This document shows positions 10,204 to 20,757 of a stretch of 64,000 nt of DNA, one piece after another (the stretch's first letter is position 1; each line of letters opens with the position of its first letter). Under the pieces are notes generated by a model, which saw only the letters and a program-made list of their open reading frames with translations, had not been told where the DNA came from and made no database searches. The DNA comes from Aquilaria yunnanensis (taxonomy: Eukaryota; Streptophyta; Magnoliopsida; Malvales; Thymelaeaceae): positions 35,124,501 through 35,188,500 of the forward strand of contig CM077593.1 in the NCBI GenBank assembly GCA_039654915.1. Reading direction: 5' to 3'. The translations under genes and the position numbers were made by a program.

Positions 10204-12630
10204 CTAAGGGTTTTCGGCGTCCCGGGAGCCACCAGCCTCTGTGCCCTTTTCCACCACCTTCGGCGCCGGAATTGTGGAAGGCAGGTTCAGGTGCTCGATT
10301 TTTGACCAGGACCACCGAGGCCCCTCGGGAATGTTGAGAGCTTCCAAAAAAGAGAGGTCCAGACCTGGGAACCTCTCAAGGACTTGGTGCCGAGCAAGGC
10401 AGAATCCGTCCTGGAAGACGACCTTGGTCATTTGGTCGGATTTGTCCTTCTCAACCTGAAGGTCCTCGAGCTCGTCCTTCAAGTCTGCAACCTCCTTCTT
10501 CAGCGCCTTCACCCTCTTCTTCGCATCGGGCTCCTTCTTCAAAGACTGGACCTCGGCTTCGAGAGCCTTTTTCTCACTCACCAACGACCGAATGAGATTG
10601 TCAGAATCTGACTTATCTTTGAGAAGGTCTTGGTTGGCAGCAAGCATCCCTTTCACCTGATCGCCGAGGTCAGCAATCTTCAGAGAGGAGTTCTTCTCAA
10701 GATCTTCCTTCTCCTTCCGGAACTCCTCCTGAAGGGCAGCAACTTCTTTCTTCGCAGCATCTGCCAGCTGCTGGTTCTTGGCGGTCAATGCCGAGCGCGT
10801 GACCTTTACTTTCTCTAAGGCCTCTAAGGCCGAAGCTCGGAATGCCGCCTGCCTGGCCACCCGAACTCGGAGAAAGCCGGCGTACCCCAGCAGCTGCAAA
10901 AAGATGAACGCAAAGTCAGTAAGAGCCAAGCACTTAGGAAAAATTGAAGGGAAAAAGGTGTGAAGAACATACCTGAGCAGCATGCTCGGTGACTTTCGCG
11001 GCGAGGGTGTCATCGCCCGGATGGGCCGCCGCAATAGCCTTGAAGGAGGCCTCTGTAAGCACCCCCTTCGAAATCTGTTTCGCCATTTCAGGACAGTCTT
11101 CGGAGTACAAGTTCATGTCCTCCGTGAATGTCCAGAAATGCTCTTTTGGTATCTTCCCTTGCGGGACTTTGGCGTCGCGAAGGGCCCGCACCTTCGCGTG
11201 TTCGGCCTCCCAATTCGGGGTAAGCAACTCCCCTGCATGGCGAAAATGAGAAGCAGGTCAGAGACAAAGGAAAATTCCGAAAAACAAAAGAGCCATACTT
11301 GTTCTAAAAAACAACAAACCTGGCGGTACTTCGACCACGACGTCCTCGGAGTCCTGAGACTCCTCCGTCGATATCCCCTTGCCTTTCTTCTTGCGCCGCT
11401 CCTTGGCAGAAGGAACCTCTGCCACGGCCTCCAGAAGGGCCTGCGGCGCAGAAGGGCTCTAGGGAGGGACGTCGGTGAAAGGAACCTTGGCAGCAGCAGG
11501 AACCTCGGCAGAAGCCTCGGTCGGCAGAATCTCGGCTGTCCCAGGCTCCTCATCAGCCTCCTTAAAAATTTCCTCCAGAGGAACCTGGGCAGTTTTCTTT
11601 GCCCGTTTCGCCGAAGGCCCAGCGCCGGTAGACTTCCGCGTTCGGGAAGCCGCCTTCTTTGTCTGATCGCCCTTCTCCACCTGGCCGGAGAAAAGGGACT
11701 TGTAAAATGCAGCAGTCCCATCGCCCATCTCTGAAAAAGAAAAAAAACATCAGCGTAAGTCCGAGCAAAAAACAACAAGGGAGTAGAAGATAACTCACTT
11801 TCGACAAACGTTTCGAAAGAGATTTCCTCCCGAAGGAGCTGCACCAACCAAGAATCCTTCCCGGCGATGGCAGGAGCCGGCATCTCGAGGTCGGTCTCGT
11901 GCTCCTTAACCACCTTTAACTCCCGGAGGACCTCTTCGGTCATCAACCTCCAGTTGATAGAGAAGGGGTACAGAGAGCGCGGAGTGACCTCGGAAGCCCA
12001 GTCAGAGACGGAGCGGATGCGGCCGTCGAAGTCCGCGAAAGTGGAAGCCAACTCTGGAGTCAGCAACAACCTCGGATCAACGACGTCCACATCTAGCCTT
12101 CCCTGAGCCCATTTGGTCGGAACATACGACCAGGCCTCCTCCATCTTCAGGAAGAAGAATTTCTGTTGACACCCCCGCCAGCTGTCCTTGGTGGCGAAGG
12201 TGAACATGAATTTTTTGCTCCCGGATCCCCGAGGTAGCATAAAGTAGAAGCCACCCTTTGGGACCACGAAGAGCTTGTAGTACTGCATGAAGATTATAAA
12301 ATGGGGTTTTATCTAGAAGACGCCACACATACAGAGGAAGGCGTTAAAATAGCAGTACGAGTTCGGGGGAAGCTGATTCACAGCAATGCCATGAAATTGG
12401 CAGAACTCACAAACCATCTTCGGGGGAGGATACCGAAGTCCGGCCTTTAGCTGGGCTCGAAAAATGGTAACCTCGGTACTACGGTTTGAAAAAGCAGAGT
12501 GGTCAGGTCGTGGCAGCCGGGTAATGGCGTAAGAAGGAAGAAAGAACTTCTTCTTCCACCTCTCTAATTTTTTAGGGGTAATGCAACAAGGATGGGATAA
12601 AAGAGGCTGCCAGCTCTCAGGGATAGGCAT
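10204..12630 (-). pseudogene. Element C antisense gene, four exons: plant transposon-type N-terminal domain plus coiled coil
   Basis: Function unknown. The exons that I infer on the minus strand are 12630-11799, 11730-11320, 11232-10973 and 10893-10204. Their phases agree across all three joins and give about 730 codons. Introns: 11731-11798 (GTGAGT...TTCAG), 11233-11319 (GTTTGT...TGCAG) and 10894-10972 (GTATGT...TTGCAG). Exon 1 (MPIPESW; FCQFHGIAVNQLPPNSY; YYKLFVVPKGGFYFMLPRG) resembles, from memory, the putative gypsy-type transposon (Transposase_28-like) domain of plants. Exon 2 is Lys/Ala-rich. Exon 3 has HFWTFTEDMNLYSEDC. Exon 4 is a long Lys/Glu coiled coil ending in QDGFCLARHQVLERF. 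Two in-frame TAG codons (12313-12315 and 11459-11461) break this copy. Element A has a homologue with introns at the same places. Antisense extra ORFs are known in Tat-type elements; the exon model and role are inference. Confidence 0.8.
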
Positions 12631-12886
12631 TTTAGACAGAAAAAATGAGTTCGGAAAAGACAAGAAAACAGTTTCCGGAAAAAACTCGAAAGAACAGAGG
12701 GATCAAAACACTCTGGGAAACAAAAACCCACCAAAAGATTTGCCAAAATCTGAGGTCGCCGTCGTGAAAGGTTGCGGGAAAAAAGCTCTGTTAAGACAGC
12801 TCTGCCGAAGCAAAAGAAAGCGCAGAGAAAAGGACAAGCAGGGAAAAAGCAGAAGCAAAAGCAAAAGGGCCTATGACGGAATGGGC

Positions 12887-13030
12887 TATTTATAGGCCAA
12901 GGGTGGGTAACCGAAACGTCGTCATAAGTGCCCTTTGAAGGCGAACCGTCGCCATAACTGCTCTCTGCGCCTGAAAAGACGCGCTCTTTGCAACCGACGC
13001 GACTCTCCTCCAATGACAGAGTGCCACGTG
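12887..13030 (-). promoter_or_regulatory. Candidate antisense promoter of C: TATA box and G-box
   Basis: On the minus strand TATAAATA lies at 12894-12887, about 257 bp before the antisense ATG (12630). A palindromic G-box CACGTG lies at 13025-13030, further upstream. Element A has the same arrangement: TATATAAA near 23940, about 250 bp before its ATG at 23691, and CACGTG at 24040-24045. Matching position in two diverged copies supports a real internal promoter separate from the LTR. No transcript evidence is available. Confidence 0.6.
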
Positions 13031-13311
13031 TCAAACCACCGCACAAAAATAGGGGACACGTCTTCTGATATCCCTAAAAAACTGGGACGCGTCACTCAGA
13101 CTGACATGCTTGGCCATCAGACGCGACTCTGCACAGACCTACAAAAGCAAAGAAGCAGGTTGCCTCGAAGACACCAAAAAACAGGCCAAGGCCGGGCAAC
13201 CCACACCTTCGGGCAAGAGGTGTACCTTCGACACAGGTGTTACTCTCTATAGACTCCCACAGAACGACCTTGGAAAGAGATGCAAAACCAAAGTCTTCAC
13301 TTCGGCTTTCC

Positions 13312-13320
13312 GAAGGGGGG
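13312..13320 (+). promoter_or_regulatory. Element C polypurine tract
   Basis: GAAGGGGGG sits four bases (CATG) before the 3' LTR. The same AGGGGGGCATG precedes the 3' LTR of A (24451-24461). It is the expected primer for plus-strand DNA synthesis. Confidence 0.85.
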
Positions 13321-13324
13321 CATG

Positions 13325-14192
13325 TGATAGCCAAAGGCTATCGCCTCTATCTGGCCGAACTCCCTGCCACAAGAATGGCCAGAAGAAAACTGGCGCTACC
13401 CGAGAAAAGGTGGGATCATACACCTCGGGAGATAGCCGAAGAGCTCCGAGCCCGGCACGCCAGGAAACCTGAGGATACTACTAGCCCCCAAAGGTTGTCA
13501 ACAGATCGCCTTCGGAAAAGATGCACCAGCTATTGCGGGCCGAACATGATCTTTCCGAAGGTGGAACTCCCTGAAGCTGGGAACCCCCGAACTGAGGGTA
13601 TGTTTCCCGAAGAGGCACCGTCCGTACCAGAGGACGACCTCGCCCAGGGACCTCGGGAGTATGGCAGGAGCATTTAAGGAAGCCTAAGGAAGCCTCTGAC
13701 ATGTCGCCCACAGACATCACAAGTCGCCTCAAACGGCGCCCTGACATGCCAACGCTATCAAAGTCACGTCATGGCCCGTCTCAGCTCAAGGCTCAAGAGG
13801 CCTGCCACCGGCTACTTGCCCCCTACGCCCAGAAATTCAGGAACATCTGACCGTACACGTGTCAAGATCTGAACGGGCTAGGCACTCCTATAAATACCAG
13901 GGAATACACCCTGGCAGGGGGCTGAAAAATATCCTGACTCCTCACTCTGAGAAAGTACTACCAGGTGAGTTCACTGAACCCCTCAGTGTTACTTCCTCTG
14001 CCTTCTCTCAACACCACTGACTTGGGCGTCGGAGGCTCCTCCCCGGAAAAACACCCCGGGGACCTCTTAACCCACTTTTTCTGAGCATCTCAGGTACTCT
14101 CCCTTGGGCGAAACGGCCACCATGCGTTCTTCCTCTCCGGGAGTCCCTCCATCAGTCACCATGACTACCAACGATGAAGCCCCCAGGCATCA
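13325..14192 (+). repeat. Element C 3' LTR
   Basis: 868 bp, TGATAGCC...GGCATCA, followed by the target duplication GAAGG (14193-14197). It matches 3378-4235 with about 28 substitutions and one 10-bp tandem duplication (CTAAGGAAGC region near 13680). G-box 13856-13861; TATAAATA 13889-13896. The ATG that starts gag in the 5' copy is also present (14161). Confidence 0.95.
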
Positions 14193-14720
14193 GAAGGCCT
14201 ATCACCTTTCTCAGTATATACTTCCTGACGAAAACATGGTCGGGAAGCCTGGCGTCACCCAAAAGAGGCACTATCACTGACCTCGGAAGGAGCGAAGTCA
14301 GATACCACGAAGTCGGGACTTCGGCTGAATATGCTAAGCGTTTTAAAGGCATCGCCGGCTCCCTCGGGGGACCAAGCGGATCACCTTCGGGGATAAAGAA
14401 CCAGCTATTGCAAGCAGGAGAGAACTTCCCCGAAGGCGGAACCTTCGAACCAGGGGACTTCCCGAACTACAAGCATAACTACCGAAGAAGGTCATCCGTA
14501 CCAAAGAACGGCCTCGCCTAGAGGACCTCGGGAGTACGACATGAGCATTTAAGGAGCCTCTGACATGTCGCCCACAGGCGTTACACGCCGCCCCAAACGG
14601 TGGTCTGACACGCCGACGCCGTCCAGGTCTTGTCACGACCTGTCTCGGCTCAAGGCTCAAGCAGCCTGCAAAAAGCTACTTGTCCCCTACGCCCGGAAAC
14701 ACAAAGAACATCCGACCGAA

Positions 14721-14761
14721 CACGTGTCAGGATCTGAATGGGCTGGGAACTCCTATAAATA
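14721..14761 (+). promoter_or_regulatory. Solo LTR B promoter: G-box and TATA box
   Basis: CACGTG at 14721-14726 and TATAAATA at 14754-14761, in the same context as in C (CACGTGTCAGGATCTGAATG). The promoter of this solo LTR looks intact and points into the downstream part of A. Confidence 0.6.
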
Positions 14762-15051
14762 CCAGGGAACAGGCCCTAGCAAAGGACCCCAAATCCGACC
14801 CTCTCCCCCTGAGAAAGTACAAACAGGCAAGGCGACTAAACCTCTTAGTGCTCCCCTCCTTTCATCTCTCAGGGTACTGACTTGGGCGTCGGAGGCTCCT
14901 CCCCGGAAAAAGATCCCGGGGACCTCCTAACCCTTTTTAATGAGTTTTACAGGCACACTCCCCTCGGAAATCTATGCTCCAAACGTTCTCCCTCTCAGGA
15001 AGTCCTTCCCGAAGTCGCGATGTCTTCCAACGAAGATGCCTCTGGGCATCA

Positions 15052-15552
15052 CCTAGAACAGAAGATACTGTAAGGGACCCTAGAAGTGATGAACCTGAAT
15101 GGATACTCTTCGTAGATGGTGCCTCCGGTTCTGAACATCAAGGAGACAGAGTAGTTCTTCAAGGACCCAAAAGTATGGAAGCTTCAAAGCCCATCAAGTT
15201 CGGTTTCAGTGTCACCAATAACGTTACCGAATATGAAGCCTTCATAGCAGGCTTGCGATTGGCAAAAAGAGTCAATGTGAGAAATCTAAAGGCCCATAGC
15301 GATTCTTAGCTAGTGGTCCTATAGATGGCAGGGGACTACGGGGCAAAAGACCTGAACTTGGCTAAATGCCATGACCTCGTTAAAAGGCTTATCCAAGAAT
15401 TCGACAAGGTGCAAATAGGAAACATACCCCGACGAAAAAATATGGAAGCAGATACTTTGGCCAAATCAAAAGAGTCCACCAAAGTACTGGATCAACCGAG
15501 CATAGCAATAATGTCCATAGCAACCTCAGGTAAAGGATGGTAGGATCCTATC
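15052..15552 (+). pseudogene. Element A second (archaeal-type) RNase H block
   Basis: After the CCTAG duplication the frame of A resumes: DEPEWILFVDGASGSEHQ, then TNNVTEYEAFIAGLRLAK, with a TAG inside the Asp motif region (HSDS then stop, near 15307). It continues to MEADTLAKSKES. The conserved fourth acid (EADTLA) is kept here, unlike in C. The block ends at CTATC (15548-15552), the target duplication of D. The frame continues at 19533 toward integrase. Confidence 0.9.
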
Positions 15553-16239
15553 TGTTGGGTTTCGGGAGCCAAACAGTGCAGCGGAATTTAACCGAAACCC
15601 TCCAGGATCCAAGTGAAACGGGGTAAACCGGGTGTTCGAAAATTTCATACCTAATTTTCGGTTGAGATCTCTCACTCAACTGTAGAGTCGAATCACAAAA
15701 CCTGAACAGTTGACGTGTTCAGGCTCTCTATGGTATCCACACGAGCCTCTCGGGATCACCACGCTTCCACCACATCCCGGCAGATGCGTTTCTCTTGCGC
15801 TCGCAGTGCTAGCTTGCGTCCTCCAAGGAATTGCAAGAGAAGAGTGCGGCTGTCCTTTTGGGAGGCTAGGGCAAGGAGACCCATGAATTTCTCACTTAAA
15901 AGTTGTATTTATAGTGAGACTCAACTTCCAGGCCTAATGGGTTTCAAAACCCTAATCCAATTAGGATTTAATTTCGGGCTTAATAATGGCTCAACTCCTT
16001 GGCCCATTATTAATACGAAATTAAAGTGAAACCATAACCCAAATAATTAGCCCATGCACTCTAATGATCCAAATACCTCTATGTGTGCGACCCAATAGGC
16101 TCTTGCCATGTTGGCAATGATCATAAATCACATTTATGATCATAAGCAATGAGCGGTGTCTAGCAACACATCATTGCTACCCAAGTGACAAGATTGTCGG
16201 TGAATCGACTAAACCTTTATGATCATCACCGATATATGC
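15553..16239 (-). repeat. Element D truncated 3' LTR (687 bp)
   Basis: Matches the first 687 bp of solo LTR E at about 98%. The match stops at GATATATGC; the next bases (ACATTTGCAC) belong to the protease coding region. The expected remainder of about 730 bp, and all of pol, are deleted at this junction. Confidence 0.88.
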
Positions 16240-17168
16240 ACATTTGCACAAATGTGAGATCCACATCCAGTATCCAATACCCAAGATGAGGAAGTAGAAA
16301 AGTTAGCCTCTATAACAAAAATACCTGAAGTGGAAGTCTTACTTCCCTTTTCCTTAGCAAGTTCTTCAAGATAGAGCTTACAGTTGCGCTTCCAGTGTCC
16401 AGGTTGCTTACAATGGAAGCACTCCCCTTCCTTTGCCACACCACCCTTTGGTTTCAGTGCAGCTGAAGAAGAACTAGCATTGGACTTTCCATTAGCTTTA
16501 TCCTTCTTCTTGTTGGATTTTCCCTTTCCCTTGCCCTTTTGAACCATCAAAATGGGCTTAGCCTTCTTAAGGTTTTGCTCAGCAGTTCTCAACATGTTGA
16601 GCAATTCAGGAAGGGACTTGTCAAGGTCGTTCATGTTATAGTTCATGACGAACTGACTGTAGCTTTCAGGCAACGATTGCAAGACTACATCGATAGCCAA
16701 CTCTTTCTGAAGAGCAAATCCCAAATTCTCAAGATTCTCAATGTACCCAATCATCTTGAGCACATGAGGACCCACGGGACTTCCCTCAGACATCTTGCAC
16801 TGAAACAATGCCTTAGAGGTCTCAAACCTCTCATGCCTAGCTTGCTCTTGGAAAAGCATTTTGAGATGTTCGATCATATCGAACGCCCCCATGTTCTCAT
16901 GTTTCTTCTGAAGCTCAGATTCCATGGTAATAAGCATGAGGCATGCAACATCCAAAGCATCATCAGAATGCCTCTTGTGAGCATCCCTTTCAGCTCTTGG
17001 AGCAGTGGCAGCAAGCTCATTCGGAATGGGCTGCTCTAGGACATAAGCCTTTCTCTCTTGTTTGAGGACTATCCTCAAGTTTCGGTACCATTTGAGAAAG
17101 TTGGTCCCATTCAGTTTTTCCTTCTCAAGGATCGATCGCAATGAAAGTGTCGATGTGTTTTGTGCCAT
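16209..17168 (-). pseudogene. gag: Element D copia gag with start of protease, fused into LTR
   Basis: The frame of 319 codons starts MAQNTSTLSLRSILEKEKLN and is open throughout. The gag core (about residues 20-190) is followed by a Lys/Gly/Ser-rich stretch, then a CX2CX4HX4C zinc knuckle (CFHCKQPGHWKRNC, about residue 250), then the protease motif WVLDTGCGSHIC with an intact DTG. The last seven residues (SVMIIKV) come from antisense LTR sequence beyond the deletion point. The product would be a nucleocapsid without enzymes. An intact gag frame is unusual for a broken element and fits its low LTR divergence. Confidence 0.88.
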
Positions 17169-18207
17169 GGTTATCTACAACAGTAAATATGCAGTGTAAG
17201 AGTCATGTATTTTAATTCATTTAATAAGGACTTTTATTAAACGATACTCCCACTATTTTCCTCAAAATAATAACCCTCGATATTATTTCGGAACACCTCG
17301 GCGCTAAGGTATTCTAGTGGGCCAAGATCCATATTTGACCACAACCTGAGTCAGCTTTGGCTTTTCTCTCCAGTTACAGCTATTTAGGTAGGCAACTCCT
17401 TGCCAATTGCATCTTATGCAACTCTTGGATAGTTGGGTGAACAACACTTGTCTAAGCTCATCTCATGAACTTAAGCCCAACTCTATGCCTCTAAGTCCCT
17501 AATCCTATTAGGGTGACTTAGTTAAGTCGAACCCAAAGTTAGCAGTTTGGATATCACTATTATCCCATCGCGCCTTACCAAGATGAACATAGGTGCTTTG
17601 CTTTGGCAAACCCACCTAATGTTGATCAAAGTCTTGACGAGTGCCAACATTTGGAAGGCATCACATTTAATGACTTAATATTTGTTTGAGGGATTTTATC
17701 TTTTGATCTCACCGATTTGTTATCTCCGGTTGTTTTATACATGCATCACATACAAATATAAAACATGCATCTCATGCTTACAAGAAATAAACGTGACATG
17801 GTTATAGCCCAAACTATGCGATATTCTCAAGCCAATGAGAATATCATAAAAGCCTAAGAAAAGAAAAGAGTCTTCACAAGCTCCTTCTCTTCCTTTCTTG
17901 GCTGCCCTTTTGTTGTCACCTCCTTGGACATACCACCTTGGATGAGCCCATAATGCACCATTACATTCGAGGGGAGTAAGGTGAGAAGAGAATGTACAAT
18001 GAGAGTGATAAGAAAAGGCACGACTCGCAGGCCGTATTTACAAGTACAACCAATCAAGGGCTATAACCATGAACCATGCTTCAAACACCAATCAGCATAT
18101 CATGTCAAATCTCATTCAACAAAGATGCATGCCAATTTTCGCGTGTTGATTAACCAGTTTTTATTTATATGGCGCTTTGCATACAGCGGTCCCGCTGGCC
18201 GGTCAGC
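17169..18207 (-). other. Element D leader between gag and truncated 5' LTR; no PBS found
   Basis: About 1 kb of non-coding sequence upstream of gag in element sense. I looked for the initiator-Met type primer site (TGGTATCAGAGC) and did not find it, which agrees with loss of the LTR end and PBS. The last bases before the LTR (CGGTCCCGCTGGCCGGTCAG on the + strand) do not match E. I recognise no gene here. Confidence 0.55.
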
Positions 18208-19527
18208 ACCTAATTTTCGGTTGAGATCTCTCACTCAACTGTAGAGTCGAATCACAAAACCTGAACAGTTGACGTGTTCAGGCTCTCTATGGTATCCACA
18301 CGAGCCTCTCGGGATCACCACGCTTCCACCACATCCCGGCAGATGCTTTTCTCTTGCGCTCGCAGTGCTAGCTTGCGTCCTCCAAGGAATTGCAAGAGAA
18401 GAGTGCGGCTGTCCTTTTGGGAGGCTAGGGCAAGGAGACCCACGAATTTCTCACTTAAAAGTTGTATTTATAGTAAGACTCAACTTCCAGGCCTAATGGG
18501 TTTCAAAACCCTAATCCAATTAGGATTTAATTTCGGGCTTAATAATGGCTCAACTCCTTGGCCCATTATTAATACGAAATTAAAGTGAAACCATAACCCA
18601 AATAATTAGCCCATGCACTCTAATGATCCAAATACCTCTATGTGTGCGACCCAATAGGCTCTTGCCATGTTGGCAATGATCATAAATCACATTTATGATC
18701 ATAAGCAATGAGCGGTGTCTAGCAACACATCATTGCTACCCAAGTGACAAGATTGTCGGTGAATCGACTAAACCTTTATGATCATCACTGATATATGCCA
18801 TTGTCCCTTTGTCCAAGATATCAAGACTAAGCACGAGACATCGAATGTGTCACTCTCGTATAGCCTAATCTTTGGTTTCTTGATTACCGAGTAGACCAAC
18901 TTAAACTGATGACATTGATATCATATATCAACTCATCGGAGCATGGCCATGCATTTTCTAAGTCTCACTCTATCAAGGGGCCCAAAGATATCACTCCCGT
19001 TACAAAGGAGGGACAAATCCCATCTTGATCATACAAATCCCTCCACATGATATGTGACATACCCAATGACCTCCTTCAAGTTCACTCAGTTACGAGCAAC
19101 AAAGGAAAGTATCAAAGTATGTGACTCACATGTAGGGAACCTTGATGATCTTAGGTCGAAGGACTACATATACCATGATCACTGTGAGAATCACTTATGA
19201 CACTCATATAACGATCCATGAAGTGTTCTCATGGTGGGTCGGTCCAGTACACAAGTTCTCCAACTTGTACCCATATGTAGACTACATATCTCATATTAGT
19301 CTCCACATATGCTAGTCATTATGTATTATTGCAACCCGCTCCACAATAATACTAGACTAGGGACGTTTAAGAATATCATTATTCTAGGGTTACAATTATG
19401 TTTATTACGTTACGCAGAAACAAAACAACAAACAAAATTGCTGGATTAATGCCTCAATAAAATATCATGACTCAATGTGCAAAAATACAATCATCTCATG
19501 ATTGGCTTTTTGGGCACAACACTAACA
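18208..19527 (-). repeat. Element D truncated 5' LTR (1320 bp)
   Basis: Matches E from ACCTAATTTTCGG to its outer end CACTAACA, but lacks the 96 bases at the inner end. It is flanked outside by the CTATC duplication. Confidence 0.88.
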
Positions 19528-20757
19528 CTATCAAGAAATATCTCACAACTTCGGAACTTCTCGAAGGCCCTCTTGAAGCCGCGAAGGTGCAAAAGCGCTT
19601 AGGTAGATACTTCCTGATCGAGGAAGAATTATACTGACAAGGTTACGCAAATCCGTTACAAAGGTGTATCAGTGAAGAGGATAGTCAAACAGTCCTCAAA
19701 GAAGTCCATGAGGGGGCTTACAGCTATCACATTGGGACTGATGTCCTTGCTGGGGTACTACTTCGGCAAGGATATTTCTGGCTTACTTTAAGAAAGGATG
19801 CAAGGCAGTTCGTCAAGAAATGCGACAGTTGCCAAAGACATGCACCCATCTGGAGAATACCCTCGGAAGTGATAACTTTGGCAAGCTGTCGTTGGCCCTT
19901 CACTATTTGGGGAATTGAACTCATCGGGCCTCTCCCAAAAGGCTCCAGGAGGAGTGAAGTTTTGTGTTGTGTGTTGTCGCAGTGGATTATTTTACTAATT
20001 TGATCGAGGCAGAGCCTTTGGCAGCAATCTCGGTAAAGGACATATAGAGATTTGTCTAGAAGAACATCATATGTAGATTCGGCGTGTCGAGGGTGATAGT
20101 AGCTGATAATGGTTCCCAGTTCACTAATAAAGGATTTCAGGAATTCACAACCAACCTCGGGATAAAGCTGCACTTCACTCCAGTTGATCACCTTCAGAGC
20201 AATGGATAAGTTGAAGTGCCTATAGGACTATAAAAGATGGTTTGAAAAAGAGGTTGAAAGAAGCAAAGGGGAAATGGCCGAGAGAACTCCCGAGCGTGCT
20301 GTGGAGTCACCGAACAACTCTCAAAAGGGCCACGGGTGAGACACCTTTCTCACTCATATTTGGTGTTGAGGCCATTATCCTTGTTGAGGTTGTGCAACCA
20401 TCTACCAGAATGCAGGTGTTCGATGAAAAAGGGGACAACCTCCATTTAAGGACCAACTTAGATATGATTGAAGAACATAGAGAGATGGCCGAACTCAGAA
20501 GAAAAGCTTTTCAGCAAAGGGTAGCCATCGCTACAAACTTGCATGTCAAGCCCAAAGGGATCAAGAAAGGAGACCTGGTTCTCCGAAAGCTGAACTGGAA
20601 CCCCGAAGACCATCTCATGGTGTACTTCGGCCAAATTAGGAAGGACCTTATTTGGTTCTCGAGGAAGTTTGGCCAGGAGTCTATAAGCTTGGGAATACTG
20701 AAGGAGAAGAATTGAAAAACACATGGCATTCAGACTCTTTGAAAAAATTCTACACTT
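19528..20757 (+). pseudogene. Element A integrase pseudogene
   Basis: The pol frame of A resumes after D. It holds the zinc-binding region (EVHEGAYSYHIGTDVLAGV, KCDSCQRH), then the catalytic core with VDYF, ADNGSQF and VEVP (D, D, E still recognisable), then the C-terminal part (KGDLVLRKLNWNPEDH). TGA near 19633, TAG near 20047, TAA near 20206 and at least one frameshift near 19965 inactivate it. The last residues before the stop (KKFYT) align with the end of C pol (KKFYA). Confidence 0.9.

Larger units (their letters stand above)
3378..14192 (+). mobile_element. Element C: full-length Ty3/gypsy (Tat-type) LTR retrotransposon
   Basis: A complete element of 10.8 kb. It has a 5' LTR (3378-4235), PBS (4238-4253), a gag-pol frame (4204-9702), a tandem-repeat spacer, a minus-strand spliced gene (12630-10204), a polypurine tract (13312-13320) and a 3' LTR (13325-14192). 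The target duplication is GAAGG at 3373-3377 and 14193-14197, both perfect. The ends are TGAT...ATCA, with TTA in place of TCA at the end of the 5' LTR. The two LTRs differ by about 28 substitutions over 858 bp by my hand alignment, plus a 10-bp tandem duplication (AAGGAAGCCT) near 13680 in the 3' copy. A second RNase H of archaeal type before integrase assigns it to the Tat clade. It is not autonomous now because gag-pol has three nonsense codons. Confidence 0.95.
3365..15051 (+). mobile_element. Element B: solo LTR (Tat-type gypsy), split by element C
   Basis: The LTR begins TGATAGCCGAAGG (3365-3377), is interrupted by C, and continues at 14198-15051, ending GGGCATCA. Its net length is about 867 bp. 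It is flanked by a perfect 5-bp duplication CCTAG (3360-3364 and 15052-15056) and sits in the RNase H linker of element A. It resembles the LTRs of C and A throughout, sharing the TGAT start, ATCA end, G-box, TATA box and the TGACTTGGGCGTCGGAGG motif. No internal region lies between its ends apart from C, so it is a solo LTR left by LTR-LTR recombination. The GAAGG at its break is duplicated by the insertion of C. Confidence 0.92.
15553..19527 (-). mobile_element. Element D: Ty1/copia deletion derivative (Angela-like), minus strand
   Basis: The outer ends are TGTTGGG and CTAACA, flanked by perfect duplications CTATC (15548-15552 and 19528-19532). Only gag and the first part of protease remain; integrase, RT and RNase H are missing. 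Both LTRs are incomplete on their inner sides. The + strand left copy (15553-16239) stops in mid-LTR. The right copy (18208-19527) lacks its last 96 nt in element sense. The complete LTR is shown by E (58932-60351, 1420 bp). The shared parts of D's two LTRs differ at only about 4 sites in 590, so D is younger than C. The Angela-like assignment rests on LTR length and remembered LTR content. Confidence 0.88.

Noticed and set aside
10934..11034. ATG-initiated open frame start for the coiled-coil protein near 11034
   Set aside because: The frame crosses the predicted intron 3 and its first residues do not match A. The conserved start of this exon is LLGYAG/LLAYSG after the splice acceptor.
12250..12330. 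Possible extra intron in the C antisense gene (GTATGT...TGCAG between CYFNAFLC and YYKLFVV)
   Set aside because: Reading straight through keeps the frame apart from one TAG, and element A has homologous residues there (VFKIEPHF). It is a nonsense codon, not an intron.
15715..16029. 104-codon + strand open frame present three times (15715, 18274, 59094)
   Set aside because: All copies lie inside LTRs of the D/E family that are about 98% identical anyway, so the open frame shows no selection and has no recognisable domain.
16539..17039. 166-codon + strand open frame opposite the D gag
   Set aside because: It is the mirror of the gag frame, which has a zinc knuckle and protease motif on the minus strand.
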